This document shows positions 44,692 to 56,104 of a stretch of 64,000 nt of DNA, one piece after another. Under the pieces are notes generated by a model. It was not told the origin of the DNA. It saw only the letters and a list, made by a program, of their open reading frames with translations, and searched no databases. Positions within the stretch are counted from its first letter, which is position 1; each line of letters starts with the position of its first letter. The translations under genes were made by a program, and so were the position numbers. This DNA is from Arion vulgaris. Taxonomy: Eukaryota > Mollusca > Gastropoda > Stylommatophora > Arionidae. The DNA lies in assembly GCA_020796225.1 (NCBI GenBank), contig CM036759.1, positions 2,789,782 to 2,853,781 of the forward strand. Reading direction: 5' to 3'.

Positions 44692-47587
44692 TGCTTTATA
44701 AAGATGAGAGCAGGAAGGAAACATTACTTTTTAAATTAATTTATAAAGATGAGAGCGAGAAGGAAACATTACTTTTTAAATTAATTTATAAAGATGAGAG
44801 CAGGAAGGAAACATTACTTTTTAAATTAATTTATAAAAATGAGAGCAGGAAGGAAACATTACTTTTTAAATTAATTTATAAAGATGAGACGAGAAGAAAC
44901 ATTACTTTTAAATTAATTTATAAAGATGAGAGCGAGAAGGAAACATTACTTTTTAAATTAATTTATAAAGTTGAGAGCAGGAAGGAAACATTACTTTTTA
45001 AATTAATTTATAAAGATGAGAGCAGGAAGGCAACATTACTTTTTAAATTAATTTATAAAGATGAGAGCGAGAAGGAAACATTACTTTTTAAATTAATTTA
45101 TAAAGATGAGAGCAGGAAGGAAACATTACTTTTTAAATTAATTTATAAAGTTGAGAGCAGGAAGGAAACATTACTTTTTAAATTAATTTATAAAGATGAG
45201 AGCAGGAAGGAAACATTACTTTTTAAATTAATTTATAAGATGAGAGCGAGAAGGAAACATTACTTTTTAAATTAATTTATAAAGTTGAGAGCAGGAAGGA
45301 AACATTACTTTTTAAATTAATTTATAAAGTTGAGAGCAGGAAGGAAACATTACTTTTTAAATTAATTTATAAAGATGAGAGCGGGAAGGAAACATTACTT
45401 TTTAAATTAATTTATAAAGATGAGAGCAGGAAGGAAACATTACTTTTTAAATTAATTTATAAAGATGAGAGCGAGAAGGAAACATTACTTTTAAAATTAA
45501 TTTATAAAGATGAGAGCGAGAAGGAAACATTACTTTTAAAATTAATTTATAAAGATGAGAGAAGGAAACATTACTTTTAAATTAATTTATAAAGATGAGA
45601 GCGAGAAGGAAACATTACTTTTAAAATTAATTTATAAAGTTGAGAGCAGGAAGGAAACATTACTTTTTAAATTAATTTATAAAGATGAGAGCGAGAAGAA
45701 ACATTACTTTTAAATTAATTTATAAAGATGAGAGCGGAAGGAAACATTACTTTTAAATTAATTTATAAAGATGAGAGCAGGAAGGAAACATTACTTTTTA
45801 AATTAATTTATAAGATGAGAGCGAGAAGGAAACATTACTTTTTAAATTAATTTATAAAGATGAGAGCGGGAAGGAAACATTACTTTTTAAATTAATTTAT
45901 AAAGATGAGAGCAGGAAGGAAACATTACTTTTTAAATTAATATATAAAGATGAGAGCGAGAAGGAAACATTACTTTTTAAATTAATTTATAAAGATGAGA
46001 GCGAGAAGGAAACATTACTTTTTAAATTAATTTATAAAGATGAAAGCAGGAAGGAAACATTACTTTTTAAATTAATTTATAAAGATGAGAGCGAGAAGAA
46101 AACATTACTTTTTAAATTAATTTATAAAGATGAGAGCAGGAAGGAAACATTACTTTTTAAATTAATTTATAAAGATGAGAGTGGAAGGAAACATTACTTT
46201 TAAATTAATTTATAAAGATGAGAGCGGAAGGAAACATTACTTTTAAATTAATTTATAAAGATGAGAGCAGGAAGGAAACATTACTTTTTAAATTAATTTA
46301 TAAAGATGAGAGCGAGAAGGAAACATTACTTTTTAAATTAATTTATAAAGATGAGAGCGAGAAGGAAACATTACTTTTTAAATTAATTTATAAAGATGAG
46401 AGCGGGAAGGAAACATTACTTTTTAAATTAATTTATAAAGATGAGAGCAGGAAGGAAACATTACTTTTTAAATTAATTTATAAAGTTGAGAGCAGGAAGG
46501 AAACATTACTTTTTAAATTAATTTATAAAGTTGAGAGCAGGAAGGAAACATTACTTTTTAAATTAATTTATAAAGATGAGAGCGAGAAGGAAACATTACT
46601 TTTAAAATTAATTTATAAAGTTGAGAGCGAGAAGGAAACATTACTTTTTAAATTAATTTATAAAGATGAGAGCAGGAAGGAAACATTACTTTTTAAATTA
46701 ATTTATAAAGATGAGAGCGAGAAGGAAACATTACTTTTTAAATTAATTTATAAAGATGAGAGCAGGAAGGAAACATTACTTTTTAAATTAATTTATAAAG
46801 ATGAGAGCGAGAAGGAAACATTACTTTTAAAATTAATTTATAAAGTTGAGAGCGAGAAGGAAACATTACTTTTTAAATTAATTTATAAAGATGAGAGCGA
46901 GAAGGAAACATTACTTTTTAAATTAATTTATAAAGATGAGAGCGGGAAGGAAACATTACTTTTTAAATTAATTTATAAAGATGAGAGCGGGAAGAAAACA
47001 TTACTTTTTAAATTAATTTATAAAGATGAGAGCAGGAAGGAAACATTACTTTTTAAATTAATTTATAAAGTTGAGAGCGAGAAGGAAACATTACTTTTTA
47101 AATTAATTTATAAAGATGAGAGCGAGAAGGAAACATTACTTTTTAAATTAATTTATAAAGATGAGAGCGGGAAGGAAACATTACTTTTTAAATTAATTTA
47201 TAAAGATGAGAGCAGGAAGGAAACATTACTTTTTAAATTAATTTATAAAGATGAGAGCGAGAAGGAAACATTACTTTTTAAATTAATTTATAAAGATGAG
47301 AGCAGGAAGGAAACATTACTTTTTAAATTAATTTATAAAGTTGAGAGCGAGAAGGAAACATTACTTTTTAAATTAATTTATAAAGATGAGAGCGAGAAGG
47401 AAACATTACTTTTAAAATTAATTTATAAAGTTGAGAGCGAGAAGGAAACATTACTTTTTAAATTAATTTATAAAGATGAGAGCGAGAAGGAAACATTACT
47501 TTTAAAATTAATTTATAAAGTTGAGAGCGAGAAGGAAACATTACTTTTTAAATTAATTTATAAAGTTGAGAGCGAGAAGGACAACTA
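44692..47587. repeat. 45-bp minisatellite filling intron 2, ~64 copies
   Basis: Unit AAAGATGAGAGCAGGAAGGA, AACATTACTTTTTAAATTAA, TTTAT. Variants are GCGAGAAG, GCGGGAAG, AAAGTTGAG and ACTTTTAAAAT. The period is 15 codons; a 456-codon open stretch (46218-47588) is a by-product. The array starts about 70 bp after the exon 2 donor. Confidence 0.98.
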
Positions 47588-47596
47588 ATTAGAAAA

Positions 47597-47710
47597 ATTA
47601 TTCATTGTTAATACAGTTTTACAATGCAGAGTTGTATCTTGAAAATTGATCATTTATTGTTACAGTTTTACAATGCAGAGTTGTATCTTGAAAATTGATC
47701 ATTTGTTGTT
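47597..47710. repeat. ~55-bp duplication near the exon 3 acceptor
   Basis: Two copies of TTACAGTTTTACAATGCAGA followed by GTTGTATCTTGAAAATTGATCATTT with few differences, ending about 25 bp before exon 3. Confidence 0.88.
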
Positions 47711-47732
47711 GATTCCATGATTTGTTTTTCAG

Positions 47733-47813
47733 TATAACTTCTATGGTGAGCCTGTGGTTAAAGCATGTATTGACGTCGGTACTCATCATCTGGACATTAG
47801 TGGAGAACCACAG
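47733..47813 (+). CDS. SCCPDH: SCCPDH exon 3
   Basis: 81-bp exon (27 codons, phase 0 at both ends) between TTTGTTTTTCAG and GTAAGA. Reads YNFYGEPVVKACIDVGTHHL then DISGEPQ. The P-Y-x-F-Y-G-E-P-V-(V/I)-K-A-C and D-(I)-S-G-E-P-Q motifs are strongly conserved in this family and form part of the nucleotide/substrate pocket region. Confidence 0.95.
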
Positions 47814-47819
47814 GTAAGA

Positions 47820-48112
47820 TAACACCTTTTGGTACATAAACGGAAACATTTTATTCACCTTGTCTGTTTGTCAATCATGGACAGTTAATAAGTGACATCA
47901 CTATCTATAAATGTGTGACCTCCCTTTCTGTAACTTTGTGACATCATTATATTGTGTCATGGGAGAGTTGCATGCACAGACAGGATTTGATAGGACATAC
48001 GTGGAAGCATGTCTGTAACACTTTGGACACCACTAAAGTCAGTAAAACGAAAATGGCTCCATACTCCTTGAATTATGTAACCAGCATGATCTTGGTTATT
48101 GGTTATTGGTCA
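47820..48112. other. Intron 3, unassigned part
   Basis: No array or recognisable element in this stretch. Confidence 0.5.
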
Positions 48113-48841
48113 CTAAACTGACGTCATTGCACTCCGGGCAGACCCATAGGTGCTCAGTCTCCCCAACAGATATCGAAGAGTATGCATACTGATGGTTCCT
48201 GTGGCTCGCTGATTAAACACACCTCTCACTCTGCCTCTCAGGCATCCAGTTCGACTTGAACAACGGGTAACTCCAAACTGCTTAAATCGCTTGATCGATT
48301 CAACATCGATATTAGTGTCCTCATCCAACAGAGAGTCTCGAAGAGACCGAAGAATATCCCCCTTATCCATCTTCAACTCCCCAACAATCGATGCTGTTGA
48401 TGCAAGCCTGTCCGCTCTCTCATTACCGTAAACACCCGCATGCCCAGGACAGTATATCCACGTAAGCCGTTGGAGGTTAGAAACTTCTATAGACGACATC
48501 CACTCATACCGAAACCTGCCCTTCTGGATCTTGTGAAGCATCGACTGAGAGTCAGATACAACAACTGCCCCAGTAAATGAAGTCCCAGAAATCCAATGGA
48601 GGGCAGTAGTAACGGCCTCAACCTCCATCCTCATACTAGAAGTAGTTGTCCTGTATGCCCCACGTCGCTCTGCAACAACCCTACCATGCGCATTAGCCAA
48701 GAAACCCCAGCCGGATTTCTCACCACGTTGAACCGACCCATCGGTATATACAACAACATCATCATCCCTTGCATTATCTTCTATCAGCTGCTTAACTGCG
48801 AGATCAGCCTTCATGTTGCCCCAATCTCTACATGAAGGCAT
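48113..48841 (-). CDS. LINE RNase H domain with an uninterrupted frame (antisense in intron 3)
   Basis: A 242-codon uninterrupted minus-strand frame. All four catalytic motifs of RNase H are visible: VVVYTDGSVQRGEKSGWGFL (Asp), SSMRMEVEAVTTALHW (Glu), AVVVSDSQSMLHKIQ (Asp) and WIYCPGHAGVYGNERADRLA (Asp with the PGHAG loop). A C-terminal extension follows (RFKQFGVTRCSSRTGCLRGR...). It is the RNase H part of an I-like non-LTR retrotransposon, where it degrades the RNA strand of the RNA-cDNA hybrid. The RT is absent, so the element is a fragment; the open frame suggests a recent copy. ATG at 48841 is simply the first in frame. Confidence 0.88.
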   Translation of the reverse strand: MPSCRDWGNMKADLAVKQLIEDNARDDDVVVYTDGSVQRGEKSGWGFLANAHGRVVAERRGAYRTTTSSMRMEVEAVTTALHWISGTSFTGAVVVSDSQSMLHKIQKGRFRYEWMSSIEVSNLQRLTWIYCPGHAGVYGNERADRLASTASIVGELKMDKGDILRSLRDSLLDEDTNIDVESIKRFKQFGVTRCSSRTGCLRGRVRGVFNQRATGTISMHTLRYLLGRLSTYGSARSAMTSV

Positions 48842-48858
48842 GATCTATTTATAGAAAA

Positions 48859-49010
48859 CACTCACTTCCAACATCGGCAGTCATACATATATACCTGGTA
48901 TAAATGGAACAACTTAGACTGGAAAAGCCATCACTCACTTCCAACATCGACAGTCATACATATATATCTGGTATAAATGGAACAACTTAGACTGGAAAAG
49001 CCAAATACAT
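48859..49010. repeat. ~77-bp direct duplication
   Basis: Two copies containing CACTCACTTCCAACATCG, CAGTCATACATATATA and CTTAGACTGGAAAAGCCA, differing at two positions. Confidence 0.92.
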
Positions 49011-49059
49011 TTCATATTAGCCAAGAGGTTAAGTAAAAGGCCAGTGATAGATGCAAGAG

Positions 49060-49230
49060 CTAAACTAAACTTATGTCTAGATACTAATCATAAAACAGCA
49101 GGTATGACTATAAGAGCTAAACTAAACTTATGTCTAGATACTAATCATAAAGCAGCAGGTATGACTATAAGAGTAAATAAACTTATGTCTAGATACTAAT
49201 CATAAACAGCAGGTATGACTATAGAAGAAA
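49060..49230. repeat. ~58-bp tandem repeat, 3 copies
   Basis: Three copies containing TTATGTCTAGATACTAATCA and CAGCAGGTATGACTATAAGA, the third with small deletions. The flanking plus-strand sequence looks like degraded LINE. Confidence 0.88.
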
Positions 49231-49484
49231 CAAGAGAATATGAGTGCACAAGATTACTAAAGAAATAATCAAAATCAATAAACTAACAGACGTCACACAC
49301 AACAGACATATCTTCAAAGAATCACCAACAATTTTGCTAGACTACCTAAAGAAAGCAAACGTGTAAAAGAAGAATGGACAGTATTTAAGAAAACCATATT
49401 AGAGCCACATGTTCGTCACTAGTGTGTGACTTCTTTATCTGTAACTTTGTTTAATGATGACCTTCACAAACTGTTCATATTTTC

Positions 49485-49984
49485 AAACTTATTGATTTCA
49501 CCAGTTCTTAGAGAAGATGCAACTCATATACAATACACTTATTGATTTCACCAGTTCTTAGAGAAGATGCAACTCATATACAATACACTTATTGATTTCA
49601 CCAGTTCTTAGAGAAGATGCAACTCATATACAATACACTTATTGATTTCACCAGTTCTTGGAGAAGATGCAACTCATATACAATACACTTATTGATTTCA
49701 CCAGTTCTTGGAGAAGATGCAACTCATATACAATAAACTTATTGATTTCACCAGTTCTTGGAGAAGATGCAACTCATATACAATAAACTTATTGATTTCA
49801 CCAGTTCTTGGAGAAGATGCAACTCATATACAATAAACTTATTGATTTCACCAGTTCTTAGAGAAGATGCAACTCATATACAATAAACTTATTGATTTCA
49901 CCAGTTCTTGGAGAAGATGCAACTCATATACAATAAACTTATTGATTTCACCAGTTCTTGGAGAAGATGCAACTCATATACAAT
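49485..49984 (+). repeat. 50-bp array repeating the exon 4 acceptor and exon start
   Basis: Ten copies of exactly 50 bp (CCAG at 49501, 49551 and so on to 49951). The unit is ACTTATTGATTTCACCAG followed by TTCTTGGAGAAGATGCAACT and CATATACAATA. The final copy is the real exon 4 acceptor and first 30 exon bases. Copies 1-3 and 8 have TTCTTAGAG instead of TTCTTGGAG, a silent Leu change. Confidence 0.98.
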
Positions 49985-50087
49985 ACTAAAGCTAAAGAGA
50001 AGAATGTTTTTGTGATTGGTTCTACTGGCTTTGACAGCATTCCAGCAGAGATGGGACTTGCCTACACAAACAAACAGTTTCAAGATG
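49955..50087 (+). CDS. SCCPDH: SCCPDH exon 4
   Basis: 133-bp exon from the last repeated acceptor (ATTTCACCAG) to the donor GTATGT. Reads FLEKMQLIYNTKAKEKNVFV, then IGSTGFDSIPAEMGLAYTNK and QFQD plus one base (phase 1). The G-(S)-(S/T)-G-F-D-S-I-P-A-(D/E)-(L/M)-G motif is a family hallmark. Starting at any upstream copy of the acceptor puts the next unit out of frame and meets a stop (TAG in TTCTTAG copies, or TGA inside the exon body), so the last site is the productive one. Confidence 0.95.
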
Positions 50088-50149
50088 GTATGTTTTTACT
50101 GCTGTTGTATCACTTTTCAGATCATATTCATGGAACTTATTCAAGTGCA

Positions 50150-50405
50150 CTTTGTTAAGCGTCTGACCAAATGGATTAAATCTCGGGATCCTAGTTGGTA
50201 GACCCAGGTTCAATCCCCAGTAAGGCCAAGGAGTTTTTTCTTTGGGGGCATAAAGTAAAATCATAACCTGAACAGTCTCATGGCATCTGCACTAGCCACG
50301 TCACCATTAAATTCCATGGCACATGTCTCTCCCCCTGCCTTACACTGCCCTAAAAGTGGTATTACAGGCAGTAACAATAGCTTTTTGGTTTGTTTTTAAA
50401 TTGAA
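50150..50405 (+). mobile_element. tRNA-derived SINE in intron 4
   Basis: Head with GTTAAGCGTCTGACCAAATG and B-box-like GGTTCAATCCC (about 50209-50219). The body contains GGGGGCATAAAGTAAAATCA and CATGGCATCTGCACTAGCCA. A T-rich 3' end follows at about 50385-50400. A different family from the SINE at 7112. Target duplication not identified. Confidence 0.6.
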
Positions 50406-50549
50406 GTGCACTAAAATTTATCTGCATATTTTTGTTGTCATAAGTTTATAAATAAATATATTAATAAGAATACATGACTATCTTGTTTAAACTGATGTCT
50501 AGAAAACTATAGCAGTCATTATGGAGTGTGAAAACTTAATAAACCTTTA

Positions 50550-50990
50550 ATTGTTATGTTATGCGATCAACATCAGGGCACATTGGGCATTCCCATGTGT
50601 GCTCTGCCCTCCGCTGCAGTAGCCATCATAAAGTTCACTTGCTCACTGTATCTATGTAAAGCTGATTAGAAAATCTTCTTGCCCTACCATGAAGACCACA
50701 CTAACTGTCATGTCCAGACTTGACTCCTAATTCTCACAATTGTTCCAGTGTCTAAGACTTGCACATATCACATAAATGAGTGCATACTGCATTAACAACA
50801 TCAGCTCTGTTCATACTTCTGCAAATTTTATAGGCATTTTTGGTAAGAAAGTCAGCCCGTTTGTTGCCTTGCACTCCAAGGGTTTTGAGATATGACCACT
50901 GAATGTTGTCCACTCATTCCTCACACAGTCTCAAGTGCTAAGAGTATACATATTACCAGTGAGAACATAAGAGAGCAAGACTTGAACATT
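50550..50990 (-). pseudogene. Heavily degraded RNase H-type LINE
   Basis: Minus strand, with many frameshifts: WSYLKTLGVQGNKRADFLTK (a decayed GNERAD motif), then a region matching the CGLHGRARRF and QSTHGNAQCAL tail with Cys/His. Older than the other copies. Confidence 0.6.
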
Positions 50991-51211
50991 TAGCAATCAG
51001 CTGAAAACCTGCAAGGTCTATCTTACATGCAAGTACTATCCTCCCCTCCCTCCCCACCCTGTATAAGGACAACTCGTATTGACATACTAAAAACTGTTTT
51101 CTTGTTTGTGTTCCTGAATAAGTTTGTTTGTTTGTTTCTGTGTGTGTTTCTTTGTTTTTGTGTTTATTTCAGAAATTTGTGTACCTCTCTAACTTTCTGT
51201 ACATGTTTCAG

Positions 51212-51261
51212 GTGAGCTGACAAATATAGAGAGCTATCTGGCAGGCCACAGTGGATCTGAA
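51212..51261 (+). CDS. SCCPDH: SCCPDH exon 5
   Basis: 50-bp exon between ACATGTTTCAG and GTAAGT. It completes the split glycine codon and reads ELTNIESYLAGHSGSE, matching the T.(I/V)ES(Y/F)L..HSG(P/S)E stretch of the family. It ends in phase 0. The following family segment (about 43 residues, around the conserved W-(K/E)-S-A-I.G motif) is not found before the next visible exon. Confidence 0.88.
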
Positions 51262-51560
51262 GTAAGTAATGGCCAAATGTTATCTTTACAAACAGCTTAA
51301 TAAATATGATTATACATGAGAACTGTTGATTAATGGAAGAGTTACTTTCAGTTTTTTTAGATGACACAGATTCAATTTATTGTGTGAAATTACAAGAAAA
51401 GAGAACTGAAAAATAAAATACAATTGAAAAATCCTTGCTACCAGTGCACCTGGCCATTCAGACAAGCCTTACACAGACTTCAGACATACTTCTAATTTAG
51501 ATGCCCCAATTAAAGGATCAGGGTTTCCTGGGGTTTGGCATGGTTTGGTCATGTGATGAA
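51262..51560. other. Intron 5, first part
   Basis: No array or exon-like sequence. I looked here for the missing exon and did not find it. Confidence 0.6.
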
Positions 51561-51564
51561 ACAT

Positions 51565-51652
51565 TCAGACAAGCCTTACACAGACTTCAGACATACATCT
51601 ACTTCAGACATACATCTACTTCAGACATACATCTACTTCAGACAAGCATGGT
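51565..51652. repeat. 17-bp minisatellite
   Basis: About five copies of ACTTCAGACATACATCT, the last altered to ACTTCAGACAAGCAT. Confidence 0.9.
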
Positions 51653-51721
51653 CTCACTTTCAATCCCCTCCTATCCATTCCTCGTATTCGTTTTCAACCC
51701 TCAACAATCTATGCTTCTTAT

Positions 51722-52045
51722 TCAAACATGTCTACTCTCTCAATACTACAAACACTTGCTTGTCTACTCTCTCAATACTACAAACACTTGCATGTCTACT
51801 CTCTCAATACTACAAACACTTGCTTGTCTACTCTCTCAATACTACAAACACTTGCATATCCACTCTCTCAATACTACAAACACTTGCATTCCATCTCTCA
51901 ATACACAAACACTTGCATGTCCACTCTCTCAATACTACAAACACTTGCATATCCACTCTCTCAATACTACAAACACTTGCATGTCCACTCTCTCAATACT
52001 ACAAACACTTGCATATCATCTTCAATACTACAAAACTTGCTTGTC
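51722..52045. repeat. 32-bp minisatellite
   Basis: About ten copies of a 32-bp unit containing CTCTCAATACTACAAACACT, with GCATGTCCA, GCTTGTCTA and GCATATCCA variants. Two copies have deletions. Confidence 0.95.
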
Positions 52046-53212
52046 CAGAACAGTATATCTATATAAGCCCCTGCTGCAGGACAGTATATCTATATAGCCC
52101 TGCTCCAGGACAGTATATCTATATTAGCCCCTGCTCCAGGACAGTATATCTATATTAGCCCCTGCTCCAGGACAGTATATCTATATTAGCCCCTGCTCCA
52201 GGACAGTATATCTATATTAGCCCTGCTCAGGACAGTATATCTATATTAGCCCTGCTCCAGGACAGTATATCTATATTAGCCCCTGCTCCAGGACAGTATA
52301 TCTATATTAGCCCCTGCTCCAGGACAGTATATCTATATTAGCCCCTGCTCCAGGATAGTATATCTATATTAGCCCCTGTTCCAGGACAGTATATCTATAT
52401 TAGCCCCTGCTCCAGGACAGTATATCTATATTAGCCCCTGCTCCAGGACAGTATATCTATATTAGCCCCTGCTCCAGGACAGTATATCTATATTAGCCCC
52501 TGCTCCAGGACAGTATATCTATATTAGCCCCTGCTCCAGGACAGTATATCTATATTAGCCCCTGCTCTAGGACAGTATATCTATATTAGCCCCTGCTCCA
52601 GGACAGTATATCTATATTAGCCCCTGCTCCAGGACAGTATATCTATATTATCCCCTGCTCCAGGACAGTATATCTATATTAGCCCCTGCTCCAGGACAGT
52701 ATATCTATATTAGCCCCTGCTCCAGGACAGTATATCTATATTAGCCCCTGCTCCAGGACAGTATATCTATATTAGCAGCTGCTCCAGAACAGTATATCTA
52801 TATTAGCCCCTGATGGAGGACAGTATATCTATATTAGCCCCTGCTCCAGGACAGTATATCTATATTAGCCCCTGTTCCAGGACAGTATATCTATATTAGC
52901 CCCTGCTCCAGGACAGTATATCTATATTAGCCCTGCTCAGGACAGTATATCTATATTAGCCCTGCTCTAGGACAGTATATCTATATTAGCCCCTGCTCCA
53001 GGACAGTATATCTATATTAGCCCCTGCTCTAGGACAGTATATCTATATTAGCCCCTGCTCCAGGACAGTATATCTATATTAGCCCCTGTCAGGAAGATAT
53101 CTATATTAGCCCTGTTCCAGGACAGTATATCTATATTAGCCCTGCTCCAGGACAGTATATCTATATTAGCCCCTGCTCTAGGACAGTATATCTATATTAG
53201 CCCCTGTGGATT
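52046..53212. repeat. 31-bp minisatellite, ~37 copies
   Basis: Unit GGACAGTATATCTATATTAG plus CCCCTGCTCCA. Mostly identical, with scattered C losses and a few substitutions. Confidence 0.97.
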
Positions 53213-53249
53213 AGAATTCTTTGTAGAAAACATTCTTCGTTTTTTTCTT

Positions 53250-54115
53250 CTAATAACATTTCTGGCTTGTCTCAAACATCTCATCTTACACACTATGATT
53301 TGATTCTAATAACATTTCTGGCTTGTCTCAAACATTCCATCTTACACACTATGATTTGATTCTAATAACATTTCTGGCTTGTCTCAAACATTCCATCTTA
53401 CACACTATGATTTGATTCTAATAACATTTCTGACTTGTCTCAAACATCTCATCTTACACACTATGATTTGATTCTAATAACATTTCTGGCTTGTCTCAAA
53501 CATTCCATCTTACACACTATGATTTGATTCTATAATTTCTGGCTTGTCTCAAACATTCCATCTTACACACTATGATTTGATTCTAATAACATTTCTGACT
53601 TGTCTCAAACATCTCATCTTACACACTATGATTTGATTCTAATAACATTTCTGGCTTGTCTCAAACATTCCATCTTACACACTATGATTTGATTCTAATA
53701 ACATTTCTGACTTGTCTCAAACATCTCATCTTACACACTATGATTTGCTTCTAATAACATTTCTGGCTTGTCTCAAACATTCCATCTTACACACTATGAT
53801 TTGATTCTAATAACATTTCTGGCTTGTCTCAAACATCTCATCTTACACACTATGATTTGCTTCTAATAACATTTCTGGCTTGTCTCAAACATTCCATCTT
53901 ACACACTATGATTTGTTCTAATAACATTTCTGGCTTGTCTCAAACATCTCATCTTACACACCTATGATTTGTTTATACTTCTGGCTATCCAAACAATATC
54001 TTCCATGTTTGACTTCAATAACATTTCGACTTGTCTCAAACATCTCATCTTAACAGATTTGATTCTAATAGCATTTCTGACTTGTCTCAAATCATCTTCA
54101 CACTATTTTGTTTGT
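53250..54115. repeat. 56-bp minisatellite, ~15 copies
   Basis: Unit containing TCTAATAACATTTCTGGCTT, GTCTCAAACATTCCATC and TTACACACTATGATTTGAT. Two alternating variants (GGCTT..ATTCC and GACTT..ATCTC) suggest duplication of multi-unit blocks. The last copies are degraded. Confidence 0.95.
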
Positions 54116-54440
54116 TCTCTTCAGAAAACTAATAATGTCCATGTTTGACATCAGTAGAAGAGATTATCACATAAAATAATAAAGATTATATTTAATAGAT
54201 TCTTCAAATTATTAGCACATTTTCTGGTACATGTCTAGGGCTTTTCAATCAATTCTGACATTTGAATCACTTAATGGATTTGCCCATTAAAATAAAGCCT
54301 TGAAAAACCCTGATCCTGAAACTTGACTACAAATTCCCAAGTAAAGATAGCTTGTAACATTAACTTCACAAAATATTTTGAACAGCAATAAGACAGTCAA
54401 ACAGTCAAAATAATTGTATTCTTCTTCTTCTCTTCCATCA
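54116..54440. other. Intron 5, unassigned part
   Basis: AT-rich, no array. No match to the missing SCCPDH segment on the plus strand. Confidence 0.55.
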
Positions 54441-54441
54441 T

Positions 54442-55393
54442 TTACTCTTTATAGAAGTGTTGGGGGTAGGGGGATGCACATAGTGATCTTGTGTGTGCTT
54501 GTTCTATTGCACTTTGTAAACTGTTAATACATTTTATCAAGGCTATTCTCGGTGCTGTTGTTCCATTTTTGTTTGGTCTTTCTTGGATCTCTGTGGTAGG
54601 AGATACCAGGGCATTCTTGTCAGGTGACCACCAAACCATTTAATCTGTTCTTTTATGAATTGCAGGACTGGTTTCATCCAGTCTTCTTCTGATTTCTTCA
54701 TTTCTAATTTTGTCTCTTATTGTCACACCTGCAGCTCTTCTAAGGCACCTCATCTCCATCGCTTTTATTTTCCACTCGTTGGCTACAGTTATTGGCCATG
54801 TTTGGCACTGGTAGCATAGTGTTGGTCAGAAAATTGTTTGTATAAGATTTGCTTTAGTGTTTAGCAGTATCTCTTTATGTAACAACAGTGGTGTTAACTG
54901 TCCCAGTACCTGGTTAGGTTTTGTGCATCGATTGCTGATTTCGCTATCGATACTTCCGTCAGTGGTGAAAATTGCTCCTAAGTATTTGTCCTCATTGGTT
55001 TGTTTAATTTCTATATTCTGGAGTTTTATTGTAAGGTTTTCTGGTTGTCTGCTTATCGTCATTGTCTCGTGTGTTTATTATATTTATTTTCATGTTGTAC
55101 TCCTCACCCTTGATGTTAACTAAGCTCAAATGGTTCTGGAGAGATTCTTCATTTTCTGCAATCAGTACTTGATCATCTGCAAATAACAGTTCTGAAATAT
55201 TATTTTCTTCATCTATTCCTGTTTCTCTACTTATGATGTCCATGTATGTTATAAACAGCAGAGGGGAGAGCACACATCCCTGTCTTACTCCAGAATTTAC
55301 TATAAATGTTTTTGATGTTCCGGCTTTTGTTCTTATGTGACTTTTACTTGAAATGTATAAGCTCTTATGCTTTGAACGCTCCATATCAGCCAC
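54442..55393 (-). mobile_element. LINE reverse transcriptase fragment (antisense)
   Basis: Minus strand reads SGVRQGCVLSPLLFITYMDI, ISELLFADDQVLIAENEESL (catalytic FADD), EDKYLGAIFTTDGSIDSEIS, PTLCYQCQTWPIT, EMRCLRRAAGVTIRDKIRNE, then a degraded tail. This is the RT palm through the C-terminal domain, with stops and at least two frameshifts. The EMRCLRR motif is the same position that became the 57-bp array at 40042 in another copy. Confidence 0.88.
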
Positions 55394-55575
55394 TGGTTAA
55401 CCACTCTGTGTGATCTGTATGTGAGCTGAGCCTAAGAGCGATTGTACGTTGTGCCATTTATGCACCTACAAGTAGTTCAGCACATGCGATTTTGCGACAC
55501 TTTTATTTACTAGGGTAGCTTCCTAGGCCCCTACCTCGGGTTTCCTCTTACTCAGTTGCCTTGTAAGCCGCAGTA
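55394..55575. repeat. Dispersed repeat, copy 2
   Basis: Second copy of the approximately 180-bp interspersed repeat at 41312-41495, same orientation, roughly four-fifths identical by eye. Confidence 0.75.
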
Positions 55576-55607
55576 GTAATATTCTTTGCTTCTCTTAAGG
55601 GCCCTGG

Positions 55608-56066
55608 CATTATAAGCTTTTGTAGAACTTGATGAGATGTTTGCTCATTCCATATTTTGTAGAACTTGATGAGATGTTTGCTCATTCCATATTTTGTAGA
55701 ACTTGATGAGATGTTTGCTCATTCCATATTTTGTAGACCTTGATGAGATGTTTGCTCATTCCATATTTTGTAGAACTTGATGAGATGTTTGCTCATTCCA
55801 TATTTTGTAGACCTTGATGAGATGTTTGCTCATTCCATATTTTGTAGAACTTGATGAGATGTTTGCTCATTCCATATTTTGTAGAACTTGATGAGATGTT
55901 TGCTCATTCCATATTTTGTAGAACTTGATGAGATGTTTGCTCATTCCATATTTTGTAGACTTTGATGAGATGTTTGCTCATTCTATATTTTGTAGACCTT
56001 GATGAGATGTTTGCTCATTCCATATTTTGTAGACCTTGATGAGATGTTTGCTCATTCCATATTTTA
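55608..56066. repeat. 37-bp minisatellite, ~12 copies
   Basis: Unit TTTGTAGAACTTGATGAGAT plus GTTTGCTCATTCCATAT, with GACCTTG and GACTTTG variants. Confidence 0.96.
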
Positions 56067-56104
56067 TAACAATTGTATCAAAATAATTGTGACAATGGTA
56101 AAAA

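Noticed and set aside
46218..47588. 456-codon open frame on the plus strand
   Set aside because: Pure 45-bp minisatellite within SCCPDH intron 2. It stays open only because the period is 15 codons.
51501..51600. Search for the missing SCCPDH exon (LKDQGFLGFGMVW...)
   Set aside because: A superficial G-F-G pattern here does not match the expected family motif or phase. The WFGHVMK reading in another frame fits a LINE tail scrap better.
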